The translations under genes were made by a program, and so were the position numbers. Source: JAYEPK01 sp048569615 (GTDB lineage Archaea; Thermoplasmatota; Penumbrarchaeia; Penumbrarchaeales; Penumbrarchaeaceae). From it: a DNA stretch of 64,000 nt. The notes beneath the pieces are model-generated. The model was not told where the DNA came from, did not search any database, and saw only the letters and a program-made list of their open reading frames with translations. Below are positions 44,675 to 52,348 of this stretch, piece by piece. The stretch lies in NCBI GenBank assembly GCA_048569615.1, contig JBLIRK010000001.1, positions 117,179 through 181,178 on the forward strand, written 5' to 3'. The stretch's first letter is position 1, and each line of letters begins with the position of its first letter.

Positions 44675-45784
44675 ATGATAGAGATCTTAGACTCCACCCT
44701 CAGAGAAGGTGAGCAGACCCCCGGAGTCACCTTCACCATCAATGAAAAGCTTGAGATCGCCCGCATGCTTGACGATTTCGGAGTGGATTTCATCGAAGCG
44801 GGGCACCCTGCTGTCTCCCAGGATATCAAATGCGCTGTGAGGACGATCGCGACCGAAGGCTTGAACGCCCGCACTCTGGCACACTGCAGAGCCATGAGAA
44901 GTGATATCGATCTTGCACTGGATTGCGATGTGGAGTGGATCGGACTTTTCATGAGTGTTCTCGAGGATCGTTTGAAACTCCATTTCAGAAAGGACCTTGG
45001 CCAGGTATGCGAGATCGTCCAGGATTCTGTACAATATGCCAAGGATCACGGATTGAAGGTCCGATACACACCTGAAGATACCATTAGGTCCCACTTCGAA
45101 AGTGTGGTACGCGTATCAAATGCTGCTCTCCATTCGGGTGCGGACCGGATAAGCGTCGCGGATACGGTCGGGGCGGCAAGACCGGCAATAATGGGGAGCT
45201 TCATCAGGGACCTTATCTGCAGGACCGGAGCAAAGGTGAATGTCCACTGCCATAACGACCTAGGATTGGCCCTGGCGAATTCACTGGCAGCATTCGAGAA
45301 CGGTGCGGTCCTGATAGATACCTGCGTCAACGGCCTGGGAGAGAGGGCGGGCATAACGAGCCTCGCCGAACTTGTAATGGCGCTTAAGGTCCATTACGGA
45401 GTTGACAACGGATGGAAGCTTGACATGCTTCCCATGATCTCCGACCGGGTGGAAACGCTCTCCGGATTCAGGATCGCTTCCAACGCGCCAATAGTGGGTG
45501 ATAATGCTTTTTCCCATAATGCAGGCCTCCATGTATCGGCGGCTCTTCTCAAACCTTCATTCTACGAGGTCTTCTCGGCGGAAACGGTGGGCAGGGCAAG
45601 AAGGTTCGAAATGGACAAGATGTCCGGAAGGGACCTCATAGAGAGCGTCCTTTCGAAGAACAACATATTCCTGAGCGAGTGCCAGAGGTCCGATCTGATG
45701 CTCGAGATAAAATCCCGGTCCAAGGGGAATTTCACGGAAGAGGAGATCATAGGGACCGCGAAGGCGGTCCTGGAAGGGAAGTGA
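44675..45784 (+). CDS. Homocitrate synthase (alpha-aminoadipate pathway)
   Basis: This 369-residue enzyme condenses 2-oxoglutarate and acetyl-CoA to homocitrate, the first step of lysine synthesis via alpha-aminoadipate. It is a DRE-TIM metallolyase: 'LDSTLREGEQTPGVTF' near the start, metal ligands in 'VNVHCHNDLGLALANS', and 'NGLGERAGITSLAEL'. Related enzymes are isopropylmalate, citramalate and NifV-type synthases; the short length (no regulatory C-terminal LeuA domain) and position before the lysW operon favour homocitrate synthase. It begins 18 bases after the Lrp stop, so the two are likely co-transcribed. Homoaconitase and homoisocitrate dehydrogenase genes are not in the window. Confidence 0.87.
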   Translation: MIEILDSTLREGEQTPGVTFTINEKLEIARMLDDFGVDFIEAGHPAVSQDIKCAVRTIATEGLNARTLAHCRAMRSDIDLALDCDVEWIGLFMSVLEDRLKLHFRKDLGQVCEIVQDSVQYAKDHGLKVRYTPEDTIRSHFESVVRVSNAALHSGADRISVADTVGAARPAIMGSFIRDLICRTGAKVNVHCHNDLGLALANSLAAFENGAVLIDTCVNGLGERAGITSLAELVMALKVHYGVDNGWKLDMLPMISDRVETLSGFRIASNAPIVGDNAFSHNAGLHVSAALLKPSFYEVFSAETVGRARRFEMDKMSGRDLIESVLSKNNIFLSECQRSDLMLEIKSRSKGNFTEEEIIGTAKAVLEGK

Positions 45785-45793
45785 TCCATTATG

Positions 45794-45873
45794 TTTTCGA
45801 AAATGAAAATAACATTGACTACTTTATACGAATATCGTATAATATCTTCGATTTCAGATATATTTTTATATGA
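45794..45873 (+). promoter_or_regulatory. lysW operon promoter with two palindromes
   Basis: The spacer holds TTTTCGAAAA (45794-45803), then TTATACGA-ATA-TCGTATAA (45824-45842, perfect 8-3-8), then a TATA region TATATTTTTATAT at about 45859-45871. The palindrome just upstream of the TATA box fits the 7-3-7 layout seen before the Lrp gene. Binding there by the Lrp protein is inferred. Confidence 0.65.
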
Positions 45874-45923
45874 TGTGTGTTTACACTCGCAACAAATTAA
45901 AGAAAAAAAAAGGAGAAAAAAAA

Positions 45924-46088
45924 ATGAGGAACGAATGTCCGATGTGCGGATGTATGCTTGACTACGACAACCCGGAGCTAAACGAGCTGCTGCCATGCCC
46001 CGACTGCGGGAGCGATCTTGAGGTGATATCCATTGAACCCTTCACCCTGGATATGGCCCCGCTGGAAAAAGAGGACTGGGGCGAGTAG
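45924..46088 (+). CDS. lysW: LysW amino-group carrier protein
   Basis: This 54-residue acidic carrier's C-terminal Glu is joined to the amino group of alpha-aminoadipate, protecting and carrying it through lysine synthesis. Zinc-binding cysteines occur as 'CPMCGC' near the start and 'CPDCGS' in the middle, and the protein ends in the family hallmark EDWGE. The ATG at 45924 is preceded by AGGAG (45911-45915); an in-frame upstream ATG at 45870 would add a basic leader foreign to the family. It is the first gene of lysW-X-Y-Z-J-K, all tightly spaced or overlapping. Confidence 0.97.
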   Translation: MRNECPMCGCMLDYDNPELNELLPCPDCGSDLEVISIEPFTLDMAPLEKEDWGE

Positions 46089-46102
46089 GGAGGATGGACC
46101 GG

Positions 46103-46942
46103 TTGAAACTTGCCATGGGCTATAACCTGATCAGAAAGGATGAGAAGCTGCTTCTTGAAGCGGCAGAGAGAAAGGGGATACATCTCGCTCCTCTCCGGAT
46201 ACAGGAGCTTGCAATAGAACTTGGAGGGAACGGGTTAGAACTGGACGGCCTCCTCGAAAGGGGAATGAGCCAGTTCCAGTCCTTCTACGTCCTCAGGATG
46301 ATGGAGGAGAGGGGAGTATACACCCTGAACAGTTCGGAGGTCCTCAGCAAATGCGGGGACAAGGCCGTAACGACGGAACTGCTTTTCAGGAAAGGCATCC
46401 CGACGCCGAGGACCTCCATAGCCTTCGATACCGAAACCGCGATCAGGGAGATGGAAAGGATCGGTTTCCCAGTGGTCATCAAGCCGGTCATCGGTTCCTG
46501 GGGCCGGCTGTTAGCAAAGGTCAATGACAGGGAAGCAGCTGAAGCCGTCCTTGAGCACAAGGAGGTCCTTGGCGGGTTCCAGCATACGGTCATCTACATA
46601 CAGGAATATATCGAGAAAATGGGGAGGGATATCAGAGCATTTGTCGTGGGTCCGGAAACGATCTGCGCCATCTACCGGGATTCACCCCACTGGATCACCA
46701 ATACCGCCAGGGGTGGGAAGGCCTCAAACTGCCCGGTCTCGGACGAGCTCAACGAGATATGCCTGAGAGCCGCCGATGCGGTTGGTGGAGGCGTCATCGC
46801 AATAGACCTCTTCGAGAAGGGGAACGAGCTCATGGTCAATGAGGCAAACCACACGATGGAGTTCAAGAACAGCATTGAGCCGACCGGTGTGGACATACCC
46901 GGCAGGATCATTGACCATTTCATGGAGAATGCGAGGCGGTAG
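46103..46942 (+). CDS. lysX: Alpha-aminoadipate--LysW ligase LysX
   Basis: This is an ATP-grasp enzyme of the RimK type that attaches alpha-aminoadipate to the C-terminal Glu of LysW. The sequence tracks the known thermophile LysX closely: 'KPVIGSWGRLLAKV', 'KEVLGGFQHTV', 'IQEYIEKMGRDIRAFVVG', 'HWITNTARGGKASNCPVS' and 'NEANHTMEFKNS'. I prefer the TTG at 46103, giving 'LKLAMGYNLIRKDEKLL' and nine bases after GGGAGG; the ATG at 46094 touches that ribosome binding site and adds only three residues. Whether it also acts on glutamate (arginine route) cannot be told here; no separate ArgX is in the window. Confidence 0.95.
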   Translation: MKLAMGYNLIRKDEKLLLEAAERKGIHLAPLRIQELAIELGGNGLELDGLLERGMSQFQSFYVLRMMEERGVYTLNSSEVLSKCGDKAVTTELLFRKGIPTPRTSIAFDTETAIREMERIGFPVVIKPVIGSWGRLLAKVNDREAAEAVLEHKEVLGGFQHTVIYIQEYIEKMGRDIRAFVVGPETICAIYRDSPHWITNTARGGKASNCPVSDELNEICLRAADAVGGGVIAIDLFEKGNELMVNEANHTMEFKNSIEPTGVDIPGRIIDHFMENARR

Positions 46943-46945
46943 GGA

Positions 46946-47962
46946 ATGAACACGGTTTCCATAATAGGCGGATCGGGCTACGTAGGCGGTGAGCTGGCAA
47001 GACTCGTCCTGATGAGGGATGATCTGAAACTCGTTCAGGTAACCTCCTCAAGCACACTGGGGGAGCAGCTACATTCCGTGCACCCTAACCTGAGGGGGAT
47101 GACCGATCTAAGGTTCACATCCCCGGAAGATGTAAAGGATGTGGATTTTCTTTTTTCTGCGCTCCCGCACGGGACCTCCGACAGCAGGATGAGGGAGCTG
47201 ATAGACCATGCCGGGCATGTGATCGACACATCGGCGGATTTCAGACTCAACGATCCGAAGGAATACAGGAAATGGTACGGCCATGACCACAGCTCACCGG
47301 AACTTATGGGATCGTTTCCCTACGGCCTTCCGGAACTACATCGCGATGAGATAAGGGAAAAAGGAAGGGCCGCTGCGCCGGGATGCGTTGCCACATCGGT
47401 CATACTCGGCCTATTCCCCTTCAAGGATATCGCTTCAAGGGTACTTGTTGATTCGAAGATCGGCTCCTCCGCTGCAGGTAAGACCGCATCGGATTCATCC
47501 CACCATCCAGAACGGAGCGGTGTGATAAGGCCATACGCCCCCACTGACCACAGGCACAGGGCGGAGATACTCCAGGAGACAGGTTTGGATGTCATGATGA
47601 CCGTTCATGCCGTGGAGATGGTCAGAGGCATTTCGAGTACCATCCACATAGAAACCGGTGAGAGGCTTTCCGAGAGGGATATCTGGGAGCGTCTCAGGTC
47701 ATCCTATGGGAATGAACCATTCATCCGGATAATTCGGTCCATGAAGGGCATCTTCAGATATCCTGAGCCCAAGATCATCGCGGGAACGAACTACTGCGAT
47801 ATCGGGTTCGAGATCGACCCCAATTCCAACAGACTCGTTGTCTTCTCCGCCATAGACAATCTGATGAAGGGAGCGGCGGGGAGCGCAATGCAGTGCATGA
47901 ACGTGATCATGGGATGCGAGGAGACCAGGGGGCTTGATTTTCCCGGTCTCCATCCGATATGA
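46946..47962 (+). CDS. lysY: LysW-aminoadipate semialdehyde-forming reductase LysY (ArgC family)
   Basis: This 338-residue NADPH-dependent reductase turns LysW-bound aminoadipyl phosphate into the semialdehyde. It has an N-terminal Rossmann motif 'IIGGSGYVGGELARLV' and the catalytic cysteine in 'AAPGCVATSVILGL' of the ArgC/Asd-type dehydrogenases, plus a conserved His in 'HAVEMVRGISSTIH'. It starts three bases after the lysX stop and is followed ten bases after its own stop by lysZ. Dual use in arginine synthesis is possible, as in some archaea, but cannot be decided from this sequence. Confidence 0.95.
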   Translation: MNTVSIIGGSGYVGGELARLVLMRDDLKLVQVTSSSTLGEQLHSVHPNLRGMTDLRFTSPEDVKDVDFLFSALPHGTSDSRMRELIDHAGHVIDTSADFRLNDPKEYRKWYGHDHSSPELMGSFPYGLPELHRDEIREKGRAAAPGCVATSVILGLFPFKDIASRVLVDSKIGSSAAGKTASDSSHHPERSGVIRPYAPTDHRHRAEILQETGLDVMMTVHAVEMVRGISSTIHIETGERLSERDIWERLRSSYGNEPFIRIIRSMKGIFRYPEPKIIAGTNYCDIGFEIDPNSNRLVVFSAIDNLMKGAAGSAMQCMNVIMGCEETRGLDFPGLHPI

Positions 47963-47972
47963 GGTGCTGAAG

Positions 47973-48764
47973 ATGATCGTCGTGAAGATCGGAGGCGCGG
48001 TTGGTACGGACCTTTCCAACCTGGTCGAGGACCTTGCAGCCAGGAAGGACGTGATCCTCGTCCACGGCGGATCCGATGAGATGAACAGACTCTCCGAGGA
48101 ATTGGGGAGACCGCCCAGGTTCGTCAAATCACCTTCCGGACATACCAGCAGGGTAACGGACGATGAGACCCTGGACCTCCTGAGAATGACATATTCAGGT
48201 CTTGTCAACAAGAGGCTGGTCCAGATGCTTAGGACCAGGGACATCAACGCCATAGGATTGTCCGGAATAGACGGAGGCCTCCTCCGGGGAAAAAGAAAGG
48301 AGGCGATCAGGTACCTCGATCAGGGTAAGATCAAGGTCCTGAGGGGAGACCATACTGGAACTGTTGAGAAGGTGAATACCGACCTTCTAGATCTCCTCCT
48401 CGAGGCGGGATACCTTCCCGTCATCACCATACCCATTGAAGCGGAGGACAAGGGAGCGTTGAACGCGGATGCTGACAGGGTTGCGGCCTCGATCGCGTCG
48501 GCGGTCCGGGCCGAAGAACTCGTAATTCTGACCAACAAACCGGGGCTCCTGAAGGATGTTGAGGATCCATCTTCCCTAATCAGGAGCGTGACCCGGAGCG
48601 AGATAGAAAAAGCTATGGATATCGCACAGGGAAGGATGAAGAAGAAGGTGCTGGCTGCCCAGGAGGCGCTTGCCAATGGTGTGAACCGGGTCATCATCTC
48701 CCATGCGAACATAGAGAAGCCGCTGTCAAGCGCCTTGTCAGGCGGGGGGACTGTGATATGTTAA
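47973..48764 (+). CDS. lysZ: LysW-aminoadipate kinase LysZ (ArgB family)
   Basis: This 263-residue amino-acid kinase phosphorylates the side-chain carboxylate of LysW-bound aminoadipate. The N-terminal 'MIVVKIGGAVG' and 'ILVHGGSDEMN', the nucleotide-site 'NADADRVAASIASAV' and 'ILTNKPGLLKD' are typical of the ArgB/LysZ group, and the 'HTSRVTDDETL' loop supports the LysW-linked type. The ATG at 47973 is chosen because it aligns with the family and has GAGGTG before it; the frame from 47934 runs inside lysY. It overlaps lysJ by seven bases. Confidence 0.95.
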   Translation: MIVVKIGGAVGTDLSNLVEDLAARKDVILVHGGSDEMNRLSEELGRPPRFVKSPSGHTSRVTDDETLDLLRMTYSGLVNKRLVQMLRTRDINAIGLSGIDGGLLRGKRKEAIRYLDQGKIKVLRGDHTGTVEKVNTDLLDLLLEAGYLPVITIPIEAEDKGALNADADRVAASIASAVRAEELVILTNKPGLLKDVEDPSSLIRSVTRSEIEKAMDIAQGRMKKKVLAAQEALANGVNRVIISHANIEKPLSSALSGGGTVIC

Positions 48765-49906
48765 GGGAAGAAGAGCTGGAATCGGGAGCTGTTTCCAAGA
48801 GGGGATTAGAGATAGTCAGGGGAGAGGGATGCAGAATTTGGGATGCCAACGGCAAGGAATATCTGGACATGGGAGCCAGCTACGGGGTCTGCAATGTAGG
48901 ACATAGGAATCCAATGGTTCTTGAAGCTCTTTCGAGGCAGATGGAGGAAATCATGTACATCTCCTCCAGTTACGATAATCCGGTAAGGAGGGAGTGCATG
49001 GACGCGATCCTGGGGATCTCTCCCCCCGGAATGTCCAGGGTTTTCCTCTGCAATTCCGGTACGGAAGCCGTGGAAGCGGCCATGAAATTCTCATTCAGAT
49101 ACACGGGAAGAAAAGGGGTGGTGGCGGCAAAGAGGGCGTTCCACGGAAGAACACTGGGATCACTTTCGCTTACCTGGAATCCGTCATACAGGGAGGGTAT
49201 TGAGGAAAGATTGGTCCCCGTTGATTTCGTTTCCTACGGGAGCATTGAAGAGATCGGTGAGAAGGTTACGGATCAGACCGCTGCGGTCTTTCTGGAACCC
49301 GTTCAGGGCGAGGGAGGGGTGCATATCCCTCCCTCCGGTTATTTACGGGAAGTTCGGAGAATATGCGATGAAAAAGGAGCGCTGCTCGTCGTTGACGAGG
49401 TCCAGTCAGGACTCTGCAGAACCGGCAGGATGCTAGCCATCGAGCACCATGATGTGGTACCCGACATAATATGCATGGGCAAATCCCTGGCAGGGGGGCT
49501 TCCCATGGGAGCGACGGTGCTTAATGAAAGAATGGGGCCCATGCCGAAGGGCTTCCACGGATCCACCTTCGGAGGCAGTCCGCTCGTATGCGCCGCTTCG
49601 ATCGCCGCCTTGAAGTTCTTGAAAGAGAACCAGATGGATAAAAGGTCTGAGGAGCTTGGCCTAAGGTTTCTGGAAGGATTGAGATCCATAGGATCTTCCC
49701 AGATAAGGGAGGTCAGAGGACAGGGGCTCATGATCGGCGTGGAGCTGAAGTCCAGGACGGGTCCTTACCTCTCCAATCTCCTGGAAAGGGGCATAGCTGC
49801 CATTCCGACCGGAAGCACGGTCATCCGATTCCTGCCTCCACTTATCATCACCGAGGATGATATTGACCGGACCGTCGGGACTCTCGCGGAGGTCCTGGAT
49901 GGATGA
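48758..49906 (+). CDS. lysJ: LysW-lysine semialdehyde aminotransferase LysJ (ArgD family)
   Basis: This 382-residue class III aminotransferase uses pyridoxal phosphate and glutamate to turn the LysW-bound semialdehyde into LysW-lysine. Motifs seen: 'CNSGTEAVEAAMKFS' and 'AFHGRTLGSLSLT' around the cofactor phosphate, 'VVDEVQSGLCRTG' with the Asp that holds the ring nitrogen, and the Schiff-base Lys in 'CMGKSLAGGLPMG'. It overlaps lysZ and lysK. Length and order match known lysJ/argD genes. Possible double duty in arginine synthesis remains open. Confidence 0.95.
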   Translation: MLREEELESGAVSKRGLEIVRGEGCRIWDANGKEYLDMGASYGVCNVGHRNPMVLEALSRQMEEIMYISSSYDNPVRRECMDAILGISPPGMSRVFLCNSGTEAVEAAMKFSFRYTGRKGVVAAKRAFHGRTLGSLSLTWNPSYREGIEERLVPVDFVSYGSIEEIGEKVTDQTAAVFLEPVQGEGGVHIPPSGYLREVRRICDEKGALLVVDEVQSGLCRTGRMLAIEHHDVVPDIICMGKSLAGGLPMGATVLNERMGPMPKGFHGSTFGGSPLVCAASIAALKFLKENQMDKRSEELGLRFLEGLRSIGSSQIREVRGQGLMIGVELKSRTGPYLSNLLERGIAAIPTGSTVIRFLPPLIITEDDIDRTVGTLAEVLDG

Positions 49907-50879
49907 GAGGATCGGACTGCTCCATCGCATAATATCGATCCCCTCGGTCACCGGCAGCACCGGAGAGGCAGGAGATTTCCTGTTAGAATGGTGCAGGAGC
50001 AATGGATTAAATGCTGAATTGGAGCGGGGAGCCCTGGTAGTGAACCCGAACGGGAAGGACCTCCTGCTTCTGGGACATTTTGACAATGTACCGGGCGAGA
50101 TCCCTGTCAGGATCGAAGGGGACGTCCTTTGGGGAAGGGGGTCGGTGGATGCAAAGGGTCCGCTTTGCGCCGCACTTCTGGCGTTGAAGGAGATGCCGGA
50201 ACTTCGGGAAAGGGTGATGCTCGTGGGTGTTCCCGATGAGGAGGGGAGCTCTGAGACCGCACGCAGGCTGAGGGACAGGATCGAGGAGAGACCGTGCATC
50301 ATCCTTGAACCCAGCGGGTGGGACGGGATAACGATATCATACAACGGCCGCCTGCTCTTGGAAATAGAGATCGAAGCACCTCCGTCCCATTCCGGACACG
50401 ACCAGCCGTTCTCCCCAGAATTGGCGGTTGACCTTTTCTGTTCCATAAGGGAACTCTCGAACCCCCGCTTGATCGGAATTGAAGGGAACATTACAAGGAC
50501 GGCGATGAAGCTGGATTTCAGATATCCCCCCGGAGAGGCTCCCCAGATTCCAGCTGTTAAAGAGAGGATAAGAACAAGGGTGATCGAGGACACGAAACCG
50601 TATCAGTCGGACAAGCGGTCACCACTGGTCCGGTCCTTCATGAGAGGGATCAGGTCAGCCGGAGGAGAGCCGGTCTTCAAGAGAAAAACGGGAACGGCGG
50701 ACATGAACGTTCTCGGAGAGAAATGGAGAACACCAATTATCGCCTACGGCCCGGGGGACGGACGCCTGGACCATACCGATGAGGAAAGGATCGATCTGAA
50801 CGAATACATACGTTCTATAGGGATCGTTCAATTTGCGATAAGGGATTTCTTGAAAAATGTGGACAAAGATAATGCCTGA
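49899..50879 (+). CDS. lysK: LysW-lysine hydrolase LysK (ArgE/DapE family)
   Basis: This 326-residue zinc peptidase-like enzyme of M20 type frees lysine from LysW, ending the pathway. Metal-site motifs are 'LLLLGHFDNVPG' (His, Asp), 'WGRGSVDAKGPLCAALLAL' and the catalytic/metal Glu pair in 'GVPDEEGSSE', with 'GPGDGRLDHTDEE' late in the sequence. The ATG at 49899 has GGAGG six bases upstream and overlaps the lysJ stop; the longer frame to 49857 is not needed. It ends five bases before the stop of the convergent gene at 50885. Confidence 0.94.
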   Translation: MDERIGLLHRIISIPSVTGSTGEAGDFLLEWCRSNGLNAELERGALVVNPNGKDLLLLGHFDNVPGEIPVRIEGDVLWGRGSVDAKGPLCAALLALKEMPELRERVMLVGVPDEEGSSETARRLRDRIEERPCIILEPSGWDGITISYNGRLLLEIEIEAPPSHSGHDQPFSPELAVDLFCSIRELSNPRLIGIEGNITRTAMKLDFRYPPGEAPQIPAVKERIRTRVIEDTKPYQSDKRSPLVRSFMRGIRSAGGEPVFKRKTGTADMNVLGEKWRTPIIAYGPGDGRLDHTDEERIDLNEYIRSIGIVQFAIRDFLKNVDKDNA

Positions 50880-50884
50880 TGTCC

Positions 50885-52198
50885 TCACTCCATATGCTCC
50901 ATCGTTTTTTCAACGGGATCCCTTCCCAGAAGGACCATGGCGAACTGTTCCAGCTTCTCACCGGTCTCCATGTCCTTATCGTGCCACCTGGCAAAGAACT
51001 CGTTATGGTTCAACCATGTCCGGTGGAACGAGGACGGATCCTCGAAGAATATGACCTTGTCGTTGTATCCGATGACTATGGCATAATGGCCGTCATCATA
51101 GTTGCTCTTCCATTCGCTGACCGTCAGGTAATCATCCGCCCATGCCTGGAGGGAGACGATTATGGGATGCCCTTGATCTATGTACTTCTTCAGGTCTTCA
51201 AGCGTCCAATTCTGACATGCTTTGACCGTGAATCCGTAACTTTCGGCAACCGATATCATCTTCTCTATGGAAGTTCCCAATGCATCAGTTCCCAGTTCTT
51301 TGAGAAGAGCATCTTCCCTGATCATTACCCCGTAATGGGACATCAAGGTCTGCAGGGCCTTGGTGCCGCAGTCGAAATCGTAGGTCTGTCGAAGTGAGTG
51401 AATATCTATCATGTGGGAGCTCTTATGAAGGCTTTGGACGTGGTTCAGAGCTGTGAAGATCGATTCAGCGAAGGCTCTCCTCAGCCTGTTGATGGTATCT
51501 ATATTCGGTCTTCCATCCTGATCCAAATACAATCCATGGCTCGTCTCCTGGATGATGGACGGGATCCTTTTTCCATTCCTTTTCAGCGAATTGGATGAAT
51601 GTTCGGAGCATATATGTCCGTACACCTTGTAGTATTCGGATTCGTTGACGGTCACATTCACTTCAGGAAGCCGTTTTCTCAGCTCCGCAGAATAGGTTTC
51701 TATGAATATATCAGGCGAGAATGCGACCGGCCCGGTGTCATACCTGCTGTGCTGAAAGTTCATCAGGTCGATCTGGTTCTCGCTTACACCTCTGGCGGGC
51801 ATGGTCGAATGACCCTCAAATAGGAACTCCGCTCCGGAGAGAATGCTCTCCTCGATGGACCTGTGAAAGGATTTCAGATACTTCTCGGAGAGGGCCTTCC
51901 TGAGCTCCGGACTTGGTTCTTTTCCCGATCTGTAGATATCCTCTCCGAACACGTCCTTCAAGGGGACGCTCTCGTCTATTCTATCCGGATGTCTGTTCGC
52001 TTCGAGGATGAGACTGCAGTAGGGGAACACGATGTGTCTGTTGTCGAGGATATCCCTGAAATCATAGAGCCAGTTGGTGTACCAATCGATGTTCCTGGAG
52101 AGCTTCTTGATATCATCCGATAGGCTCTCCGGAGGGATCTCGCTCGGAATCACCAGACCGCTGTGCGGTACTACGACGACAAGCTCGCTGAACCTCAT
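50885..52198 (-). CDS. Fusion of N-formylglutamate amidohydrolase-like and C39-like cysteine peptidase domains
   Basis: This 437-residue two-domain protein has no obvious export signal. Residues about 1-255 match the N-formylglutamate amidohydrolase family: 'VVVVPHSGLVIPSEI', 'LILEANRHPDR', 'FEGHSTMP' and 'QETSHGLYLD', with the expected His/Glu/Asp residues for zinc. Residues about 265-437 are a C39-like papain-fold domain: 'YDFDCGTKALQTLMSHYG' with the nucleophile Cys, 'DDGHYAIVIGYND' with the His and 'FFEDPS' with the Asp. I know of no standard enzyme with this pairing; a role in cleaving and deformylating or hydrolysing peptides is guesswork. It converges on lysK and is not part of the lysine operon. 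Confidence 0.85.
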   Translation of the reverse strand: MRFSELVVVVPHSGLVIPSEIPPESLSDDIKKLSRNIDWYTNWLYDFRDILDNRHIVFPYCSLILEANRHPDRIDESVPLKDVFGEDIYRSGKEPSPELRKALSEKYLKSFHRSIEESILSGAEFLFEGHSTMPARGVSENQIDLMNFQHSRYDTGPVAFSPDIFIETYSAELRKRLPEVNVTVNESEYYKVYGHICSEHSSNSLKRNGKRIPSIIQETSHGLYLDQDGRPNIDTINRLRRAFAESIFTALNHVQSLHKSSHMIDIHSLRQTYDFDCGTKALQTLMSHYGVMIREDALLKELGTDALGTSIEKMISVAESYGFTVKACQNWTLEDLKKYIDQGHPIIVSLQAWADDYLTVSEWKSNYDDGHYAIVIGYNDKVIFFEDPSSFHRTWLNHNEFFARWHDKDMETGEKLEQFAMVLLGRDPVEKTMEHME

Positions 52199-52293
52199 TC
52201 GAATAGATAATATCGCTCACCCGGGATAAATCCCTTTTGTCCTCGAACTCCTTTCAATTATCGGTGATAAAGGCCATTTCCGTCGTTCAACCC

Positions 52294-52342
52294 AAATTAT
52301 TTATTCCTTTTCATGATTAAGACATTTTATTATCAGGAGGGA
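52294..52342 (+). promoter_or_regulatory. Promoter and ribosome binding site of the FG-GAP gene
   Basis: AAATTATTTA at 52294-52303 is a good TATA element; AGGAGGGA at 52336-52342 lies seven bases before ATG 52349. The predicted leader is about 25-30 bases. Confidence 0.55.
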
Positions 52343-52348
52343 CTTTGA

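Noticed and set aside
44675..45784. Alternative reading of homocitrate synthase as isopropylmalate or citramalate synthase
   Set aside because: No C-terminal LeuA regulatory domain and placement between the Lrp gene and lysW favour homocitrate synthase, although sequence alone is not fully decisive.
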